DNA of 64,000 nucleotides from Flaccisagitta enflata (lineage: Eukaryota > Chaetognatha > Sagittoidea > Aphragmophora), in contig OZ231126.1 of assembly GCA_965153355.1 (NCBI GenBank), forward strand, positions 85,188,001-85,252,000, in the 5' to 3' direction. How positions within the stretch are numbered: position 1 is the stretch's first letter; each line of letters begins with the position of its first letter. The translations under genes were made by a program, and so were the position numbers. Positions 1-10,965 of the stretch are shown in pieces. The notes under the pieces are model-generated. The model was given only the letters and a program-made list of their open reading frames with translations, was not told the DNA's origin and did not search any database.

Positions 1-912
1 TTCCTTGTTTTCAACTTTTCTTCTTCACTTTTCTTGTCGTCTTCAACGTCTTTGTTGTTGTCCGTGACACTGTGGAGATGTACACATACTGCGTCTCCCC
101 CTTACCGCCTTTGCCGCTGCCTTTGTCCATTTTACCTCTTTTCTATGTTCCTTGTTGTCCATAAACAATTGCACCATCGTCCCTCTTTAACGTTTTCATC
201 GTTGCCCATGTGACCAAGTCCATATTTCCTCACTCTCGATTTACTCGGTCTTTTCGGTTGATGGCCGATTCCGCCATCTGTCTGTGCGGCCGCGGCTGCG
301 ATCGCAACCACCCTCGTCGCTCCTACCAACTTGACCGTCACCACCTCCGCCTTACCGCCACGCCTTCGTTCTCCCTTTATCCACTGCCGCAATTCCTTGC
401 TGCACCCACTGCAGCCACCACCACTCTCACAACCGTCAACGCCATTACGTCGCCTCATCTGCCACTGCCACTAACGCTGCCACCACTCTCACTGCTACCA
501 ACGCTGCCACTACTTGCACTGCCACCATCGCTGCCACCACTCTCACTGGCAATAATTCAATTGCCACTGTCGCTGTCACCATTGTCACCTCCGCCACCGC
601 CATTGTGGCCATTACCGCCGGCTTTCCGTCGAGGGTAAAAGCCTCAATAGATTCTTCTTATGCGAAAGACAACATTCGCGGAGGAAGGAACAAAAAAAAA
701 AAAAAAAAGAATAGAGAAGGAGAAAGAGAAGACATTTGAAGACTTGATGTTTTTCTCTCGCCTTTGATTCGGGTGGCCGTCAGCCGTTTCCTCGCCGACA
801 GGATGCACTTTCTCAGTATGGCTGTGTTCACGAATTCAGTCATGCGGGGATTCTATTTGCTATTCACTATTTTACCGTTAACAGTCTAACCCCGCAAATA
901 TAGTTTCTGTGG
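1..912. other. Low-complexity flank, no gene recognised
   Basis: Pyrimidine-rich sequence. Positions 415-620 are a degenerate GCCACY-type trinucleotide region on the + strand (ctgccacc, ctcactgcc), followed by a poly-A run near 690. Open frames here translate to Pro/Leu/Ser-rich or Gly/Arg-rich low complexity with no domain. It lies outside the large palindrome and has no copy in the right flank. Confidence 0.6.
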
Positions 913-914
913 TA

Positions 915-1145
915 CCATCTTCGCCAAAAGAAACGCAGCAGTTATAGAAATAGCATCAACTTTGGAAGAGTGCTGCTCTTGTAACGAACAAAGCTATCTT
1001 CCCTAGATTGGTCCTATTTTAAAGATTTAAAGGAGGCTTTAAAATGGGAGCAATCTGGAGCCTATAGCTTTACTCATTTAGGAGCAATACTCTTCCAAAG
1101 TTGATGCTATTTTTAAAACTGCTGCGTTTCTTTCGGCGAAGATAG
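915..1145. mobile_element. 231-bp MITE with ~60-bp TIRs and TA target duplication
   Basis: The ends are nearly perfect inverted repeats. The left end begins CCATCTTCGCCAAAAGAAAC and the reverse complement of the right end begins CTATCTTCGCCGAAAGAAAC. Pairing continues about 60 bp to ...CAACTTTGGAAGAGT. TA sits directly outside both ends (913-914 and 1146-1147). There is no coding capacity. The first bases (CYATCTTCGC) match the terminus of the Tc1-like relic at 4427-4966, so a Tc1/mariner-type transposase is the likely mobiliser (inference). Confidence 0.85.
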
Positions 1146-1164
1146 TATATGGATTTCCGCTATT

Positions 1165-1700
1165 GCCTATGTGGTCAGCGATACCCGTTGCCCTGCTTTG
1201 CTTGTTGGTAATTGTAGGTGATGGTTAGCAGGGCAGTGGCCCTAAAGGGGACGATGTCCTATAGAATACAGGGTGACTTCTTCCTGACTGGGTTTGTGAG
1301 GCTGCGAATTGAGCCTTGAGGCTGGGATTAGAGCCTAGAGGCTGGGATTTGGCCTCCAGTCTGGGATTTGTGCCTCTGTACTGGGTGTTGAGCCTCCATG
1401 CTGGAATATGAGCCTCCAGGCTTGGATTTGAGCCGCAAGGCTGAGATTTGAGCCTTGAGGCTAAAATTTGAGCTTTTAGGCTAAGATTTAAGCCTCAAGA
1501 CTGAGATTTGTCCTCACAGCTTGAAATTGAGCCCCCAGGCTGGGATTTTGGCCTCCAGGCTGGGATCTCAGCCTTAAGGCTGGGATTTGAATCTCAAGGC
1601 TAGGGGGGACAAATGAACGAACAAACGAATGAACAGAAGTCCCTTGTGTTTTACAGGACATCATCCTCTTCGGGGCCGCTGCCCAAAAAGAAGAACCTAC
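1165..1700. repeat. E2 element 1: hairpin-capped minisatellite
   Basis: The left end holds GGTCAGCGATACCCGTTGCC, then an inverted pair CCCTGCT/AGCAGGG around an AT-rich loop, then a GGCCCTAAAGGGG hairpin. The middle (about 1310-1600) is an array of ~20-bp units of the form AGGCTGGGATTTGAGCCTcA; many units contain the palindrome AGCCT-nn-AGGCT. The right end is the inverse of the left: GACATCATCCTCTTCGGGG then CCGCTGCCC. No protein is encoded. Confidence 0.75.
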
Positions 1701-2159
1701 ATTTTCGAACCTGCTAGCATTAGAAATCGCTAAAAAGAGGACTAATTCTATCCTTATCTCTTCAACATACATCCTAGAACTCGGGAAGAAATTAGAAACG
1801 CAAGCTATACATGGCTTAGATACGAGGTTACAAATGAACAATTTGAAAATGGACATTTTTTAGGGCTTGCCTCTTTTATATTTTTGCCATAGGGAGCTTA
1901 ATGAAAATGAGAATCATTAAGTCACTGAATTTTTGGTGTGAACAAGTTTAAGGCGAATTGCTCGAGTGTTCTTACTCTACGATTTTTGTGCCATATGTTT
2001 ACTCAGTCTTAATGGCTCTCCATGGGCACACTTAACAGCGGATAACAAGTAGGGAACGAGCTCAAAGGAAAGGACTCGAATCTTCTACTTGAATTATTGA
2101 TGGCGTTGAGCCGAGGAATTTGGGCTACTGAGAAGGCAGGATACATGGCAACAATATCC

Positions 2160-2665
2160 AACAGGTCGCCAAAGGGTAATATGTGGTCAGCGATACTCAT
2201 TGCCCTGCAGTGGCCCGAAGGGGATAGGGTCCCATAGATCCCAGGGGGACTTTTGTTTTTCAAGCCTGATTCGATTGAGAGGGCGCTGAAGAGGGCTGAT
2301 TTAGCCTCTATGATGGCCTGAAGGTTCCCTTCAAGGTGATTCAAGGACTGAGGAAGCTGGTTGAACTAATTTGAAGCTTGAGAAGGCTGAAACATCCCCT
2401 TTGAAGGCTGATTTGAGACCTGAGATGCTTATTTCAGGCCTAAGATTGTTATTTTGAAGCTCAAGAGTGCGAGTTCGAGGCTTGAGAGAGCAAATTTTAA
2501 GTTTTAGAGGGCAGACTAGAAACTTGAGAGGGCAGATTTGAGGCCTGAGGGCTTTTTTGAGGCCGCAAAGGCCATATTTGAGGCCTGAGAGGACACACAA
2601 ACGATCTGAGTAGAAGTCCCCCTGTCTTCTTCATGGGTTTGTCCCCTACGGGACTGCTGCCCAAA
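2160..2665. repeat. E2 element 2 (left-arm copy)
   Basis: Left end: GTGGTCAGCGATACTCATTG then CCCTGCAGTGGCCCGAAGGGG. Centre 2340-2595: about 20-bp units around GAGGCCTGAGAGGGC. Right end: agtccccctgtcttcttcatg, gtcccctacggga, ctgctgccc. The mirror copy is at 37527-38010. It is shorter than element 1 on the left because the CCCTGCT/AGCAGGG loop is deleted. Confidence 0.7.
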
Positions 2666-2759
2666 AGCGGCTGAACAGGAAGATTAATGCATACTGATAT
2701 GGTGTCGAAATGGGTATTGCCTATCCCAACTCTATTCACCCAGTCATTCTGGTTGAAAA

Positions 2760-2970
2760 TAAGGCCGGATACTTGCCTACCTTAGTCGCGTGCGGGTGGG
2801 CAGGGGTGGCGAAAAAATGCTAAGCAAGCATTGGTAAGGAGCAGTGAGGCCAAAGACCTAAAAAACATAAGAAAAGTAAACAAATCAACTCAACCGACTG
2901 ACCAACCAAACTGACCAACCGATTTGACGGACAAAGCGGAGTATAGAGTTTAGTAGCACGCGACTAAAAA
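2760..2970 (-). repeat. E1 element 1, AGTCGCGTGC subfamily (left arm)
   Basis: Read on the minus strand it opens TTTTTAGTCGCGTGCTA and ends CGCACGCGACTAAGGTAGG before GGCCTT. The 3' motif GCACGCGACT is the exact complement of the opening AGTCGCGTGC. The second arm of the opening hairpin is damaged here (TACTAAACTC), but intact in the mirror copy at 37224-37431 (TACGCGACTC). Confidence 0.75.
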
Positions 2971-3094
2971 TGGTCTCACTAACTCAGAGGTTACATGTGT
3001 ATCATCTGTCTTTACCACCTCCAGTTGTGGCCATATTACTATTTTTACACTTTCTTCAAAACCCACTCGTCACAACAGCCCCAGGTGTGAGGCT

Positions 3095-3710
3095 ATTTTC
3101 GTCACGGTGTATATGAAGATGAAATTTCATGGGTCAACTCTTTTTCAATATTGTTATTGTTATTGATTTTCATTTTTTTGTTAATTAAAAATGATCATTA
3201 GTTTATAGTTGATATATATTTGCATTGAAATTTTACGGTCCATATTGACTATGAAATATAGGGATGACAGTTAGAAAAACATAGGTATTTAAAAAAAATC
3301 TTTTTGTAATCTGACATGCTTTTGGTGAAATTATATCTTTGCATAGGGATTTAAAAATTTGCATTTTCAAATACATAGCCTCAATCTAAACACTTTTTAG
3401 AACAGGGCCATGTATTTGAAAATGTAAAATCTTACATCTAAAAGTAGTGATATAATTTCACCCAACAGCTGTTTGAAATTTTGTTATATTTTTTTTAAAG
3501 AAATATTCATGTTTGCTGAATAAATTTTGTCTTTAAACAATAAACAATTGGTAATTTCTGTTAATTAATCTTTTTGAAATACAATTATAGTAATCAGAAG
3601 TATAAAAAACAAAATACAGGTTTTGATATCATTTAAAATAACTGTCTGACATAGTTCATTAGGACTGAAAATCAAATTTCATCTTTGTTTGCACTGTGAC
3701 TTACAGTGAC
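3095..3710. repeat. AT-rich imperfect fold-back, no gene
   Basis: AT-rich stretch in which 3300-3390 and 3390-3480 are imperfect inverted copies: GGTGAAATTATATCTTTGCA pairs with the later TAGTGATATAATTTCACC. GATGAAATTTCAT near 3118 and AAATTTCATC near 3675 suggest outer ends. No coding sequence is seen. It is probably a decayed non-autonomous transposon. The mirror copy is at about 36475-37090. Confidence 0.4.
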
Positions 3711-3766
3711 TTGTTTGACTCCATGAGAACCGCGTCTAGGCTTTTGCAGACTCATCGGCGCTTTTT

Positions 3767-3818
3767 AGGTGCGCCAAAGCACCTCTATATTTGGCCCTGT
3801 CCGTCGCGTTGGTCCGAC

Positions 3819-3849
<31 letters not shown>

Positions 3850-3891
3850 AACGCATTCGTTAGACATCCCATTGGCCTACTTGGCCTTGTT
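3767..3891 (+). repeat. E1 element 2, AGGTGC subfamily
   Basis: Opens TTTTTAGGTGCGCCAAAGCACCT, whose stem is AGGTGC/GCACCT. A pure GTCT array follows (about 3817-3847). It closes GGCC-TACTT-GGCC then TTGTTT. The internal complementary motif is not preserved. The mirror copy is at 36294-36422. Confidence 0.75.
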
Positions 3892-4426
3892 TCATGTTAC
3901 GCAATGATACACCAAATTGCATTCTTTATAGTCGCTCTTTTTTTCTGGCGCCTCTCCACCCCTCGGCGCCGGTTTTGTGATGGTCAAACGGTTCATAATT
4001 TCTTCTATTATGTCCGAAAATGGACGTCCATCAAATACTTTATAGACTTCCCAAGACGCGCGATATTTTTCCCATTTCGGACAGAAAAAAACCCGGACTG
4101 TTAGACAGCGGTGTCAAAGGAGCGACATTTGGTGCAACTGGAATGATATTTTAATGCGTCAAGCTGCTCATATCTGTGTTTTATGGGCCATTTATCTGTG
4201 ATGTATTTGATATTTTTTGTGTACATTTACAGTAAGTTGGTATTTGTAAAGAACAAAACGTAGCATTGCCTTCTGTCACAACTACCCGCAACCCCCTATT
4301 AACGACAACAGAAAGAGTATCTGATTTATCACATTTTGTTGCACATGTCACAAGGTTTAATATGTAATATGGTAATCCGCATGACAGTTCCTTCCCCTAA
4401 AGAGTAAGTGCATCCATACATCTCTA

Positions 4427-4966
4427 CTATCTTAGCCATGAATATACGGACACTTACTGTATTCATTGACTAGAAGTGGACAGCAAACATGTCAAAACGC
4501 TTCTAATATTTAACATCACTGTTTTCGGCCTGCGCATTGATTGTGGCATTGAATTGTACACAGTAATTTCAAACCTTTTATGCAATTTTTTTCAACCTCG
4601 CTTTTGATGTTGTTTTCTTATGTTGCTCAGGTTTTTTGTTTGACTCCACAAGTTCTCAACTGGATTGAGATCTGAATTGGTCCGCGCCAACCCAGGAAGA
4701 GCTAAACTCATCCAACTTAATGCCATTTCTTTGTACATTTGGTGCAGTACACCAGTGCGCCGTCTTTAATAAACAAAAAAACTAAAGAAATTCCCCCATC
4801 ACAGTTGCAAATGTTTTCTTCATCCCGCTCCCATCTCTGAACAAATAAACATACAGAACCAGCTTAGTCTTATTTGATAGATTTTTGAAAGATGCAAATT
4901 TTTACATTGATTAAGATTAAGCGAGTTATGACAATGTAGCTGTCCGTATATTTATAGCGAAGATGG
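4427..4966 (-). mobile_element. 540-bp Tc1/mariner-type deletion derivative (left arm)
   Basis: Inverted ends CTATCTTAGCCATGAATATA and, reverse-complemented from the other side, CCATCTTCGCTATAAATATA continue into ACGGACA. TA flanks both ends (4425-4426, 4967-4968). It contains a decayed transposase C-terminus on the minus strand. The mirror copy at 35219-35758 has the same length and the same TA flanks. Confidence 0.85.
4591..4790 (-). pseudogene. Tc1-like DDE transposase relic (left arm)
   Basis: The minus-strand translation contains LNPVENLWSQTKN, preceded by ALPGLARTNSD. This matches the conserved end of Tc1-family transposases, where ...W PARSPDLNPIENLW... carries the last catalytic acidic region. 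Upstream residues recognisable from the family (a QDNAP-like KDGAL, then GIKLD) lie in different frames, so it is frameshifted and dead. Only about 65 codons survive. Confidence 0.75.
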
Positions 4967-5356
4967 TATATTTCCTTTCTTTGATGCACTCCTCCTAAAT
5001 TCCAATTGACGACAAAGAGTCGCCCTCTTGACTTGGGAAAACACCCTCTGTCTTCATTTCAGTTGTCCCGAAGGGGTTTCCTTTCGGTTCTTTTCCCCCT
5101 TTTTTCGATGCCTCTGGGTCTATATTTAGCGTTTTCATTTTGGGCGTACTTATGTTTCCAGAGCGCCGTGGCGGAGGAGGAAAGCTATTTGCCAACTTAA
5201 AGAACTCTCTGTCTGTCGATGTATCTCACTGTCTCTCTCTTTCCGTCTGTCTGTCTGTCTGTCTGTCTGTCATTCTCCATTTTCTTAGTACACTTTCTTT
5301 TTCGTTTGGCGCCGTAAATTTCCAGCAAATGTGTTTTCTCTCTGTTTTCCGTTTTT

Positions 5357-5524
5357 AGTTGCGGACACGCAACTCTATAAGAGGCTTTGTCCGTCCGTCG
5401 GTCGGTCCGTCTGTTTGTCGGTCGGTCGGTCCGTCAATACGCTCGAGTTGAAAAGTGGTAAAACAGCGGCATTTCCGCCTGCCCACCTGTCCGAGGACTG
5501 TCGTGCCGTGTATCCGGCCTTGTT
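5357..5524 (+). repeat. E1 element 3, AGTTGCG subfamily
   Basis: Opens AGTTGCGGACACGCAACT, then CTATAAGAGGCTTTGTCC and a GTCC/GTCG array. A CGAGTTGAAAAGTGG block follows. It closes GCCG-TGTATC-CGGC then CTTGTTTT. The internal copy of the complement is degraded (CTGTCCGAGGACTG). The mirror copy is at 34582-34744, where the opening end is mutated instead (GCAAATTTAAAAA). Confidence 0.8.
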
Positions 5525-5574
5525 TTCATAGAGGTCTGTATTCATCTTTCCTGAACCAGCAGATATTTGTTGAT

Positions 5575-5760
5575 CTTTCTTTCTCTTTCTTCATCTTTTC
5601 TTTCTTTCTTTCTTTCTTTCTTCTTTCTTTTTCTTTCTTCTTTCTTTCTTTCTTTCTTTCTTTCTATCTTTCTTTCTTTCGTTACTTTTGTTTGTCTATC
5701 TTCATTTGCATCTATGTATCTGTACCATCTGTTTATCTATCTGTAAAGTCCAATTTATTC
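5575..5760 (+). repeat. TTTC/CTTT tetranucleotide tract
   Basis: Interrupted (CTTT)n at 5575-5690 followed by CTAT-rich sequence. In the right arm the same place holds a purer (GAAA)n at 34432-34510. Serine/phenylalanine-rich open frames across it are repeat translations, not genes. Confidence 0.85.
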
Positions 5761-6610
5761 ATGAAAGTTAAACAACATTTACTCCTATAAAAGGAGGCTA
5801 GAATTCCAATATATGCTGATGAAATTGTGCTTTCAATGGTGTTTACTCCGGGGATTGCTTCTAATAATCATCTCATTATTGACAAACAAAAAGCTACCTG
5901 ACAAAACTACTTAGCTGACTGCATACCTATTAGTGGTTAGGTTGGATATGGCCTATACCATTTAATATACAATAAAATACTTACAAAAGTTACAATCAAA
6001 GACACACTGCAATGATGCAAAGTAATTCACTAGCAATATTGATTAGAAAATCATACCTAGATGCAAGAATGGAGGTAATAACCAACTGGGACCGCAAGTA
6101 TTCTTACCAAGGTAATTATTACTTCGGTGAAAGTTGAAACAATATTGCCCTATAAAAGGAGGCCAGAATTTTCCAATATACAAAGGATGAAAGCCTTGCA
6201 AGCTCTCAATGGTGTTTACTCCGGATTGCTCACAACTATCATTTTACTATACAAAATGCTTACCTGACAAAACTATCAGCTGATCAGCATAATTATTAGC
6301 ATAGGTTGGACAGGCCTAGGCCCATTTGATATACACAAATACTACAAAGCTACAATCAAAGATTACTAATGTGTACTGGTGGAAGTACTGACACTAGCAA
6401 TATTGATTAGAAAACCATACCCTTAGAGGCAAGAATCGAGGTACAACCAACTGGGACCGCCTGCATTCTCTACCAAGGTACTGATACGCATGAAAGTTAA
6501 ACAACATTGCCCTTATAAAAGAGCTGCACCTTCCAATATAATAAAGGATGAAAGTTGCAAGCTTTCAATGGTGTTTACTCCGGATTGCTCACATGTCATT
6601 TTTTCTCTCT
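5757..6610 (+). repeat. ~365-bp tandem repeat, about 2.3 copies
   Basis: ATGAAAGTTAAACAACAT recurs near 5761, 6128 (as GTGAAAGTTGAAACAATAT) and 6490. Each copy is followed by CCTATAAAAGGAGGC-like sequence and then CAATGGTGTTTACTCCGG. A partial start is also present at 56839. The mirror array is at about 33475-34335. Copies in the two arms differ by many single-base indels, far more than the surrounding sequence. Confidence 0.7.
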
Positions 6611-6616
6611 TTTTGG

Positions 6617-6730
6617 GCAGCGCTCCTGAAGGGGCCAATGCCCTTTACTATTTCACACTGACAGGGTCCCTCTTTTTTTCTCCCTCTTTTTGTCCCTCTC
6701 CTGTTTCCGCGGTTCTTAAAACGCCGAAAG

Positions 6731-6795
<65 letters not shown>

Positions 6796-6848
6796 ATGCT
6801 TTTGCCATCAACCTTACCTTTGGTTCCCTTCAGGTTCATAATCATCCA

Positions 6849-6910
<62 letters not shown>

Positions 6911-7167
6911 CAGACCCCAGCATTACCATCATGACCATCATTACCGTCATCATCATCATTATCATCTTTCATCAATCATCATCATCATCATCAACAACAA
7001 CAACAATAAAAACAACAATAAACAACAACAACAACAATAACATAATAAACAACAACAAATAAATAACAACAACAACAACAAATATCATCACCTTCAATAT
7101 CATCATCATCATCATCAATCATCATCTTCATCATCATCATCATCATCATCATCATAATCATCATCAT

Positions 7168-7244
<77 letters not shown>

Positions 7245-7310
7245 ATACAATAAAGCGACTACTAATATCATCATCATCATCATCATTATCATCATCATCC
7301 TGATGGGTGA
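6617..7310 (+). repeat. ATC/CAT trinucleotide region with an E2-like end
   Basis: Begins with an E2-type end (GGGCAGCGCTCCTGAAGGGG, then CACTGACAGGGTCCCTC) and continues into long interrupted (ATC)n at 6732-6795, 6853-6910 and 7100-7290, with AAC-rich sequence at 7000-7080. Poly-Ser, poly-Ile, poly-Asp and poly-Met frames arise from it; none is a gene. Confidence 0.85.
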
Positions 7311-7429
7311 TCATGATGTTACCGGAACTTGCAAATGGATTAGGCGTGGGTTGGCTTTGGCGTTGGCATCGAATCTATTAAACCTCCAGGCAAGGTGAAG
7401 AAGTGTACATGTAAAGAAACAAGCCCAAG

Positions 7430-7640
7430 AGGGAAACGGTCGCGTGCTCCGTCTTACTTTTACATAACTATATAATTACACAACTACAAAATTACAAGAT
7501 TTTATTACATAATAACATAATTACATAATTACATAATTACAAAATTACATAATTAGATAATTAGATAATTACATTATTGAATGATTACATGATTACATGA
7601 TTACATGAATTACACGAAAGTATGATTACCTTATTGCATA
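7430..7640. other. ATTACATA-rich intergenic stretch
   Basis: Short degenerate array of ATTACATAATTAC-type units (7460-7625). No gene is seen. It is mirrored at about 32340-32520. Confidence 0.5.
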
Positions 7641-7969
7641 ATCCATGTAGAAATCCTAGAAAACGAGTCAAAACGCTATTTTGTAACAACATTTCGATTG
7701 GACAAACCGACCAACCAACGGACGGACTTCCTAGAAACCAGCCGTCCAGTCTTGGAGAGCTTCAGGTTTGGCTCGAGCTGGAACATTGGTGCGAAAATCC
7801 ATTTATCAAAACCTGCTTTAAAACAGCTATGGATATCGAATTTCGTGAGCCAAACCCAAGAGACGTTTCCCACTAAGTTTAACACGGATGACACGTGTAT
7901 CACTCCTGTGTTAGATTAATCCCAGCCCCAGCCCACCTACAGTGTAGGCTACACGTTTCACATCTTTTT

Positions 7970-8100
7970 AGTTGCGGACACGCAACTCTATAAGAGCCTT
8001 TGTCCGTCCGTTGGTCCGTCGGTACGAGTTGGTGCGCGTGGAAATGCGCATTTCCGCTTCTGCCCACCTGTTCGCAACCAGTACGTATCCGGCCTTGCTT
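7970..8100 (+). repeat. E1 element 4, AGTTGCG subfamily (short)
   Basis: Opens AGTTGCGGACACGCAACT. The internal array is reduced to a few GTCC units. It contains a perfect 16-base palindrome, GGAAATGCGCATTTCC. It closes TTCGCAACCAGTACGTATCC then GGCCTTG. The mirror copy is at 31880-32010. Confidence 0.8.
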
Positions 8101-8232
8101 TTATCATATTGGAGACCTTTACCATTGAAGACCCCGAGGTCCGATGTCCAGGTGAAAACCGGTAGGGATGCATTTCCGGATTCACCATTTGCTATTTCGT
8201 GACGGGTTGATCGTCTCACATAATCAGGTTTT

Positions 8233-8475
8233 AGTCGCGTGCCACGCTACCTGCTAGTTTCACTTTTCGTCAGTCTGTCCGGTCCATTGGTCCGTCACAA
8301 AGTTGTTTTATAGGATTCTTATAGCATTTTTTATGTATCTGAATGGTAGAGAAGAATTTTGGAGGAGTGAACAGTTATTTCAGATGTCTTTCTGAAACAA
8401 AATTGTTTGTCTGTCTGTCTGCCTGACTTTTTTGAAAATGCCGACGCACGCGACTTAGGCCTAATGACCTTGTTT
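8233..8475 (+). repeat. E1 element 5, AGTCGCGTGC subfamily
   Basis: Opens AGTCGCGTGCCACGCTAC and ends GCACGCGACTTAGGCCTAAT, then GACCTTGTTTT. The 3' motif GCACGCGACT is the exact complement of the first ten bases. The closing hairpin is reduced (AGG...ACCT). The mirror copy is at 31498-31741. Confidence 0.7.
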
Positions 8476-8634
8476 TCTGTTTTGGGCTCTAACAGTATCA
8501 CTGCTCCTGCCCAAATGCTTGATTGATTCGATAGGAAATTTACAACATAGGGAAACCTAACATTTCTTAAGAAATGTTTCCTTGAAAATTGTGTCAAAAT
8601 GAAAATTTTTATCAATATCCATCAGATTTACACG

Positions 8635-9470
8635 AAAATCACCCTGACATAAGGGATACTTAAAAAGAAACTTGTCTCTTAAATCCTAATGGCTAATGTC
8701 GCTTAAATGGAGGTTCCTTACATAGAGGTTGCAAAAACTTGAATAAATTCGGGACTTAACTGTGTTGTCTCTTGAATGCGGATATCCCTTAAATAGAGGT
8801 GCCACTTAGGTGTGATTCCACCGTATATTTATTTTTTGCTTCTTGGTTATTGGAGAAAATATAAAGTCTGACATGTTGTCACCTTTTTTTCGCCCCCAAT
8901 TCGCCCAAGCTGCTAACCGGTGGTGACGTGATGGTCTGACGCGGGGCTTCCTCCAAATTTTTCTTTTCACGCACACTTACTTGTATATATTTTTAGTTCA
9001 CGAAACTGTCTATGTTGCTCAAGTCAAAGATCATTCGTTTAAATCCGTTTTCTGACAGGACTGCCTTATTTGGTGGAATGGGGATTGGGGTGTGTCCGCA
9101 TAGGTGGGTGTCATCGAAAAGAATGGGAGTGTTTCCCGATTGGTATTTGGAGGTAGGCATGTAGAAATTGTGCCAAGAAATGTCTGATTTACTGCTAAAG
9201 CAACTTTTTTTTCGTAGTTTATCAAACGTACCATATTACCAAAACATGGCCTGCTTCGTACTGGCCATGCTGTAGCTTTAGATTACTTTTAGTAACAAAT
9301 ACATAGCCGAGAGAAAAATACGAAAAAGTAAAAAAAGCTACAAAAGCGTAAGAGAAATGAATGGCAAGGGACACTTTTGTTTGTGGTTTGTTTGTTCGTT
9401 CCGGTCATTTTTTCTCCTGATTTGTTTGCAGGAATCTTTTTCTTTCTGTTCGGATCATCTTCATAAGAAT
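8635..9470. other. Intergenic or intronic stretch, no gene
   Basis: 8640-8830 has repeated phrases CTTAAATGGAGGTTCC, CATAGAGGTTGC and TTAAATAGAGGTGCC. This is the style of a decayed DNA-transposon end, but I could not delimit ends. The rest up to 9470 shows no exon or repeat I can support. The mirror is about 30500-31340. Confidence 0.4.
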
Positions 9471-9477
9471 GAGTAAC

Positions 9478-9683
9478 CCGGGGTTACAATATCGTCGCGG
9501 ACGGGTGGGTAGGTCCTCACAACGATTCCAACCCCCGGCCCCCTCTCCCCACTCCCCTCCACACACATCAGACAATCACAACCGCAACATCATAAAGGCG
9601 CGTTTTCACACTTTTTGACTCAAGCATAATAGACCGACGCGACGGCCGTACAAAGCCTCTGATAGTGTCGCAAGGCCGCAACT
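9478..9683 (-). repeat. E1 element 6, GTAAC-hairpin subfamily
   Basis: On the minus strand it opens AGTTGCGGCCTTGCGACAC and ends GTCCGCGACGATATTG, then GTAAC-CCCGG-GTTAC. This terminal hairpin differs from the common GGCCG/CGGCC type but is still a perfect 5-bp stem. The mirror copy is at 30288-30495. Confidence 0.75.
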
Positions 9684-9886
9684 GAAAACAACCACGTTGC
9701 AATTTTTTCCGTTCCTCTTTCCCCCTTGTTTTACGTACTTCTTCCTTCTTACTTCTAACAAACGAATCAAGAAAATAACTGCAACTCCCTTTCCTATTTT
9801 TCTTGTTCCCTCCCTCTCAAAGCAAAACTATCACTGCTCACCAATCAGGCATCAAAAGACTGAGGCTTTCATCTTTGCTTCTTTTT

Positions 9887-10015
9887 AGGTGCGACAAAGC
9901 ACCTCTATAACTGGCTGTGTCCGTCTGTCGGTCTGTCGGTCTGTCTGTTGGTCGGTCTGTATCGCACTCGTTCGACGATCAACATGTCGCACCTGTTGGC
10001 CTACTTGGCCTTGTT
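9887..10015 (+). repeat. E1 element 7, AGGTGCGAC subfamily
   Basis: Opens AGGTGCGACAAAGCACCT (stem AGGTGC/GCACCT), carries a GTCT/GTCG array, and has GTCGCACCT near the 3' end, the exact complement of AGGTGCGAC. It closes GGCC-TACTT-GGCC then TTGTT. It ends about 100 bp before the cyclase exon at 10116. The mirror copy is at 29960-30084. Confidence 0.85.
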
Positions 10016-10115
10016 CTTTCTCTTTTATCTCACCGTTCCACTTCGTCTATCAGAAGAATCACTACAAGTTCTTATTTTTCATCCCCTCCCCCACATCTTC
10101 CCTTTCTTCTATCAG

Positions 10116-10243
10116 GAGAACCACTGCATGCGAATCAAGATATTGGGTGACTGCTATTATTGCGTTTCGGGACTCCCAGAGCCGCGCGCAGATCACGCTC
10201 AGCAGTGCGTGGAGATGGGATTGGCTATGATTAGTACTATCAG
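10116..10243 (+). CDS. Adenylyl cyclase exon A (C1a, ILGDCYYC)
   Basis: 128 nt, acceptor ttctatcag, donor cag|gtaaaa. Encodes [19 protein letters not shown] onwards to MGLAMISTI plus two bases. The Asp of LGDCYY corresponds to the second catalytic metal-binding aspartate of C1. Its reading frame joins exactly to exon B through a split Arg codon (AG|G). Identical to the right-arm copy. Confidence 0.93.
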
Positions 10244-10618
10244 GTAAAATATGATGTTATTTTGTAATGACTATCATCCTTTGTATGTTTTAGATGAGTA
10301 TTGGCATGTGAAACTAGGATTGAAGCGCGCAATATCTTACTTCAGTTTTTGACTTGTATTTATCAATCAGTAACTAATAACCAGTTAGTCCGGTTTTCTT
10401 ATGATTCAGTAAGTGTTTTCAAGACCCTTTACCATATGTGGTGAGTGAAATTGACTTATCACTTTTCAGGCATAGGTCAGCATCTTTTGCTTAACATTAG
10501 TAGAAAACAGAATTGACTTTGATATATTGTTTGATGGCTATTGTATTAGCTCTCTCCAACAACCCATTTGTAATGGCTAAGATATATCGTGTCTTTTTTT
10601 TCTTGTCTGTTTGTCTGC

Positions 10619-10665
<47 letters not shown>

Positions 10666-10902
10666 TTTTTTGTGCCCGTCGGTCGGTCTTTGTTAATTTG
10701 TTTGGCTGTCTGTCAGTCAGTTTGTCTATCTGTCAGTCAATTCTTCTGTCTGTCTGTCTGTCCGACGGTCTGTCTGTCTGTCTGTCTGCTTTTTTCCCGA
10801 TCATATCTAGAATTTTAAACCCGCTTGGCGATGGAAAAACAAATCAAAATGAGTCCAAAATAAGGTAACGATTACAAGCCCATAAAATAATTAAACTAAA
10901 GA

Positions 10903-10965
<63 letters not shown>

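Noticed and set aside
210-638. 142-residue frame in the left flank
   Set aside because: Pro/Leu/Ser-rich translation of degenerate GCCACY repeats.
3900-4150. Possible coding piece at the end of E1 element 2
   Set aside because: Contains a short inverted pair (TGTCCGAAAATGG / CCCATTTCGGACA) and no recognisable protein.
6648-7314. Long poly-Ser, poly-Met, poly-Asp and poly-Ile open frames
   Set aside because: Direct translations of (ATC)n/(GAT)n; open in several frames at once, no start context or splice support, and disrupted differently in the mirror arm.
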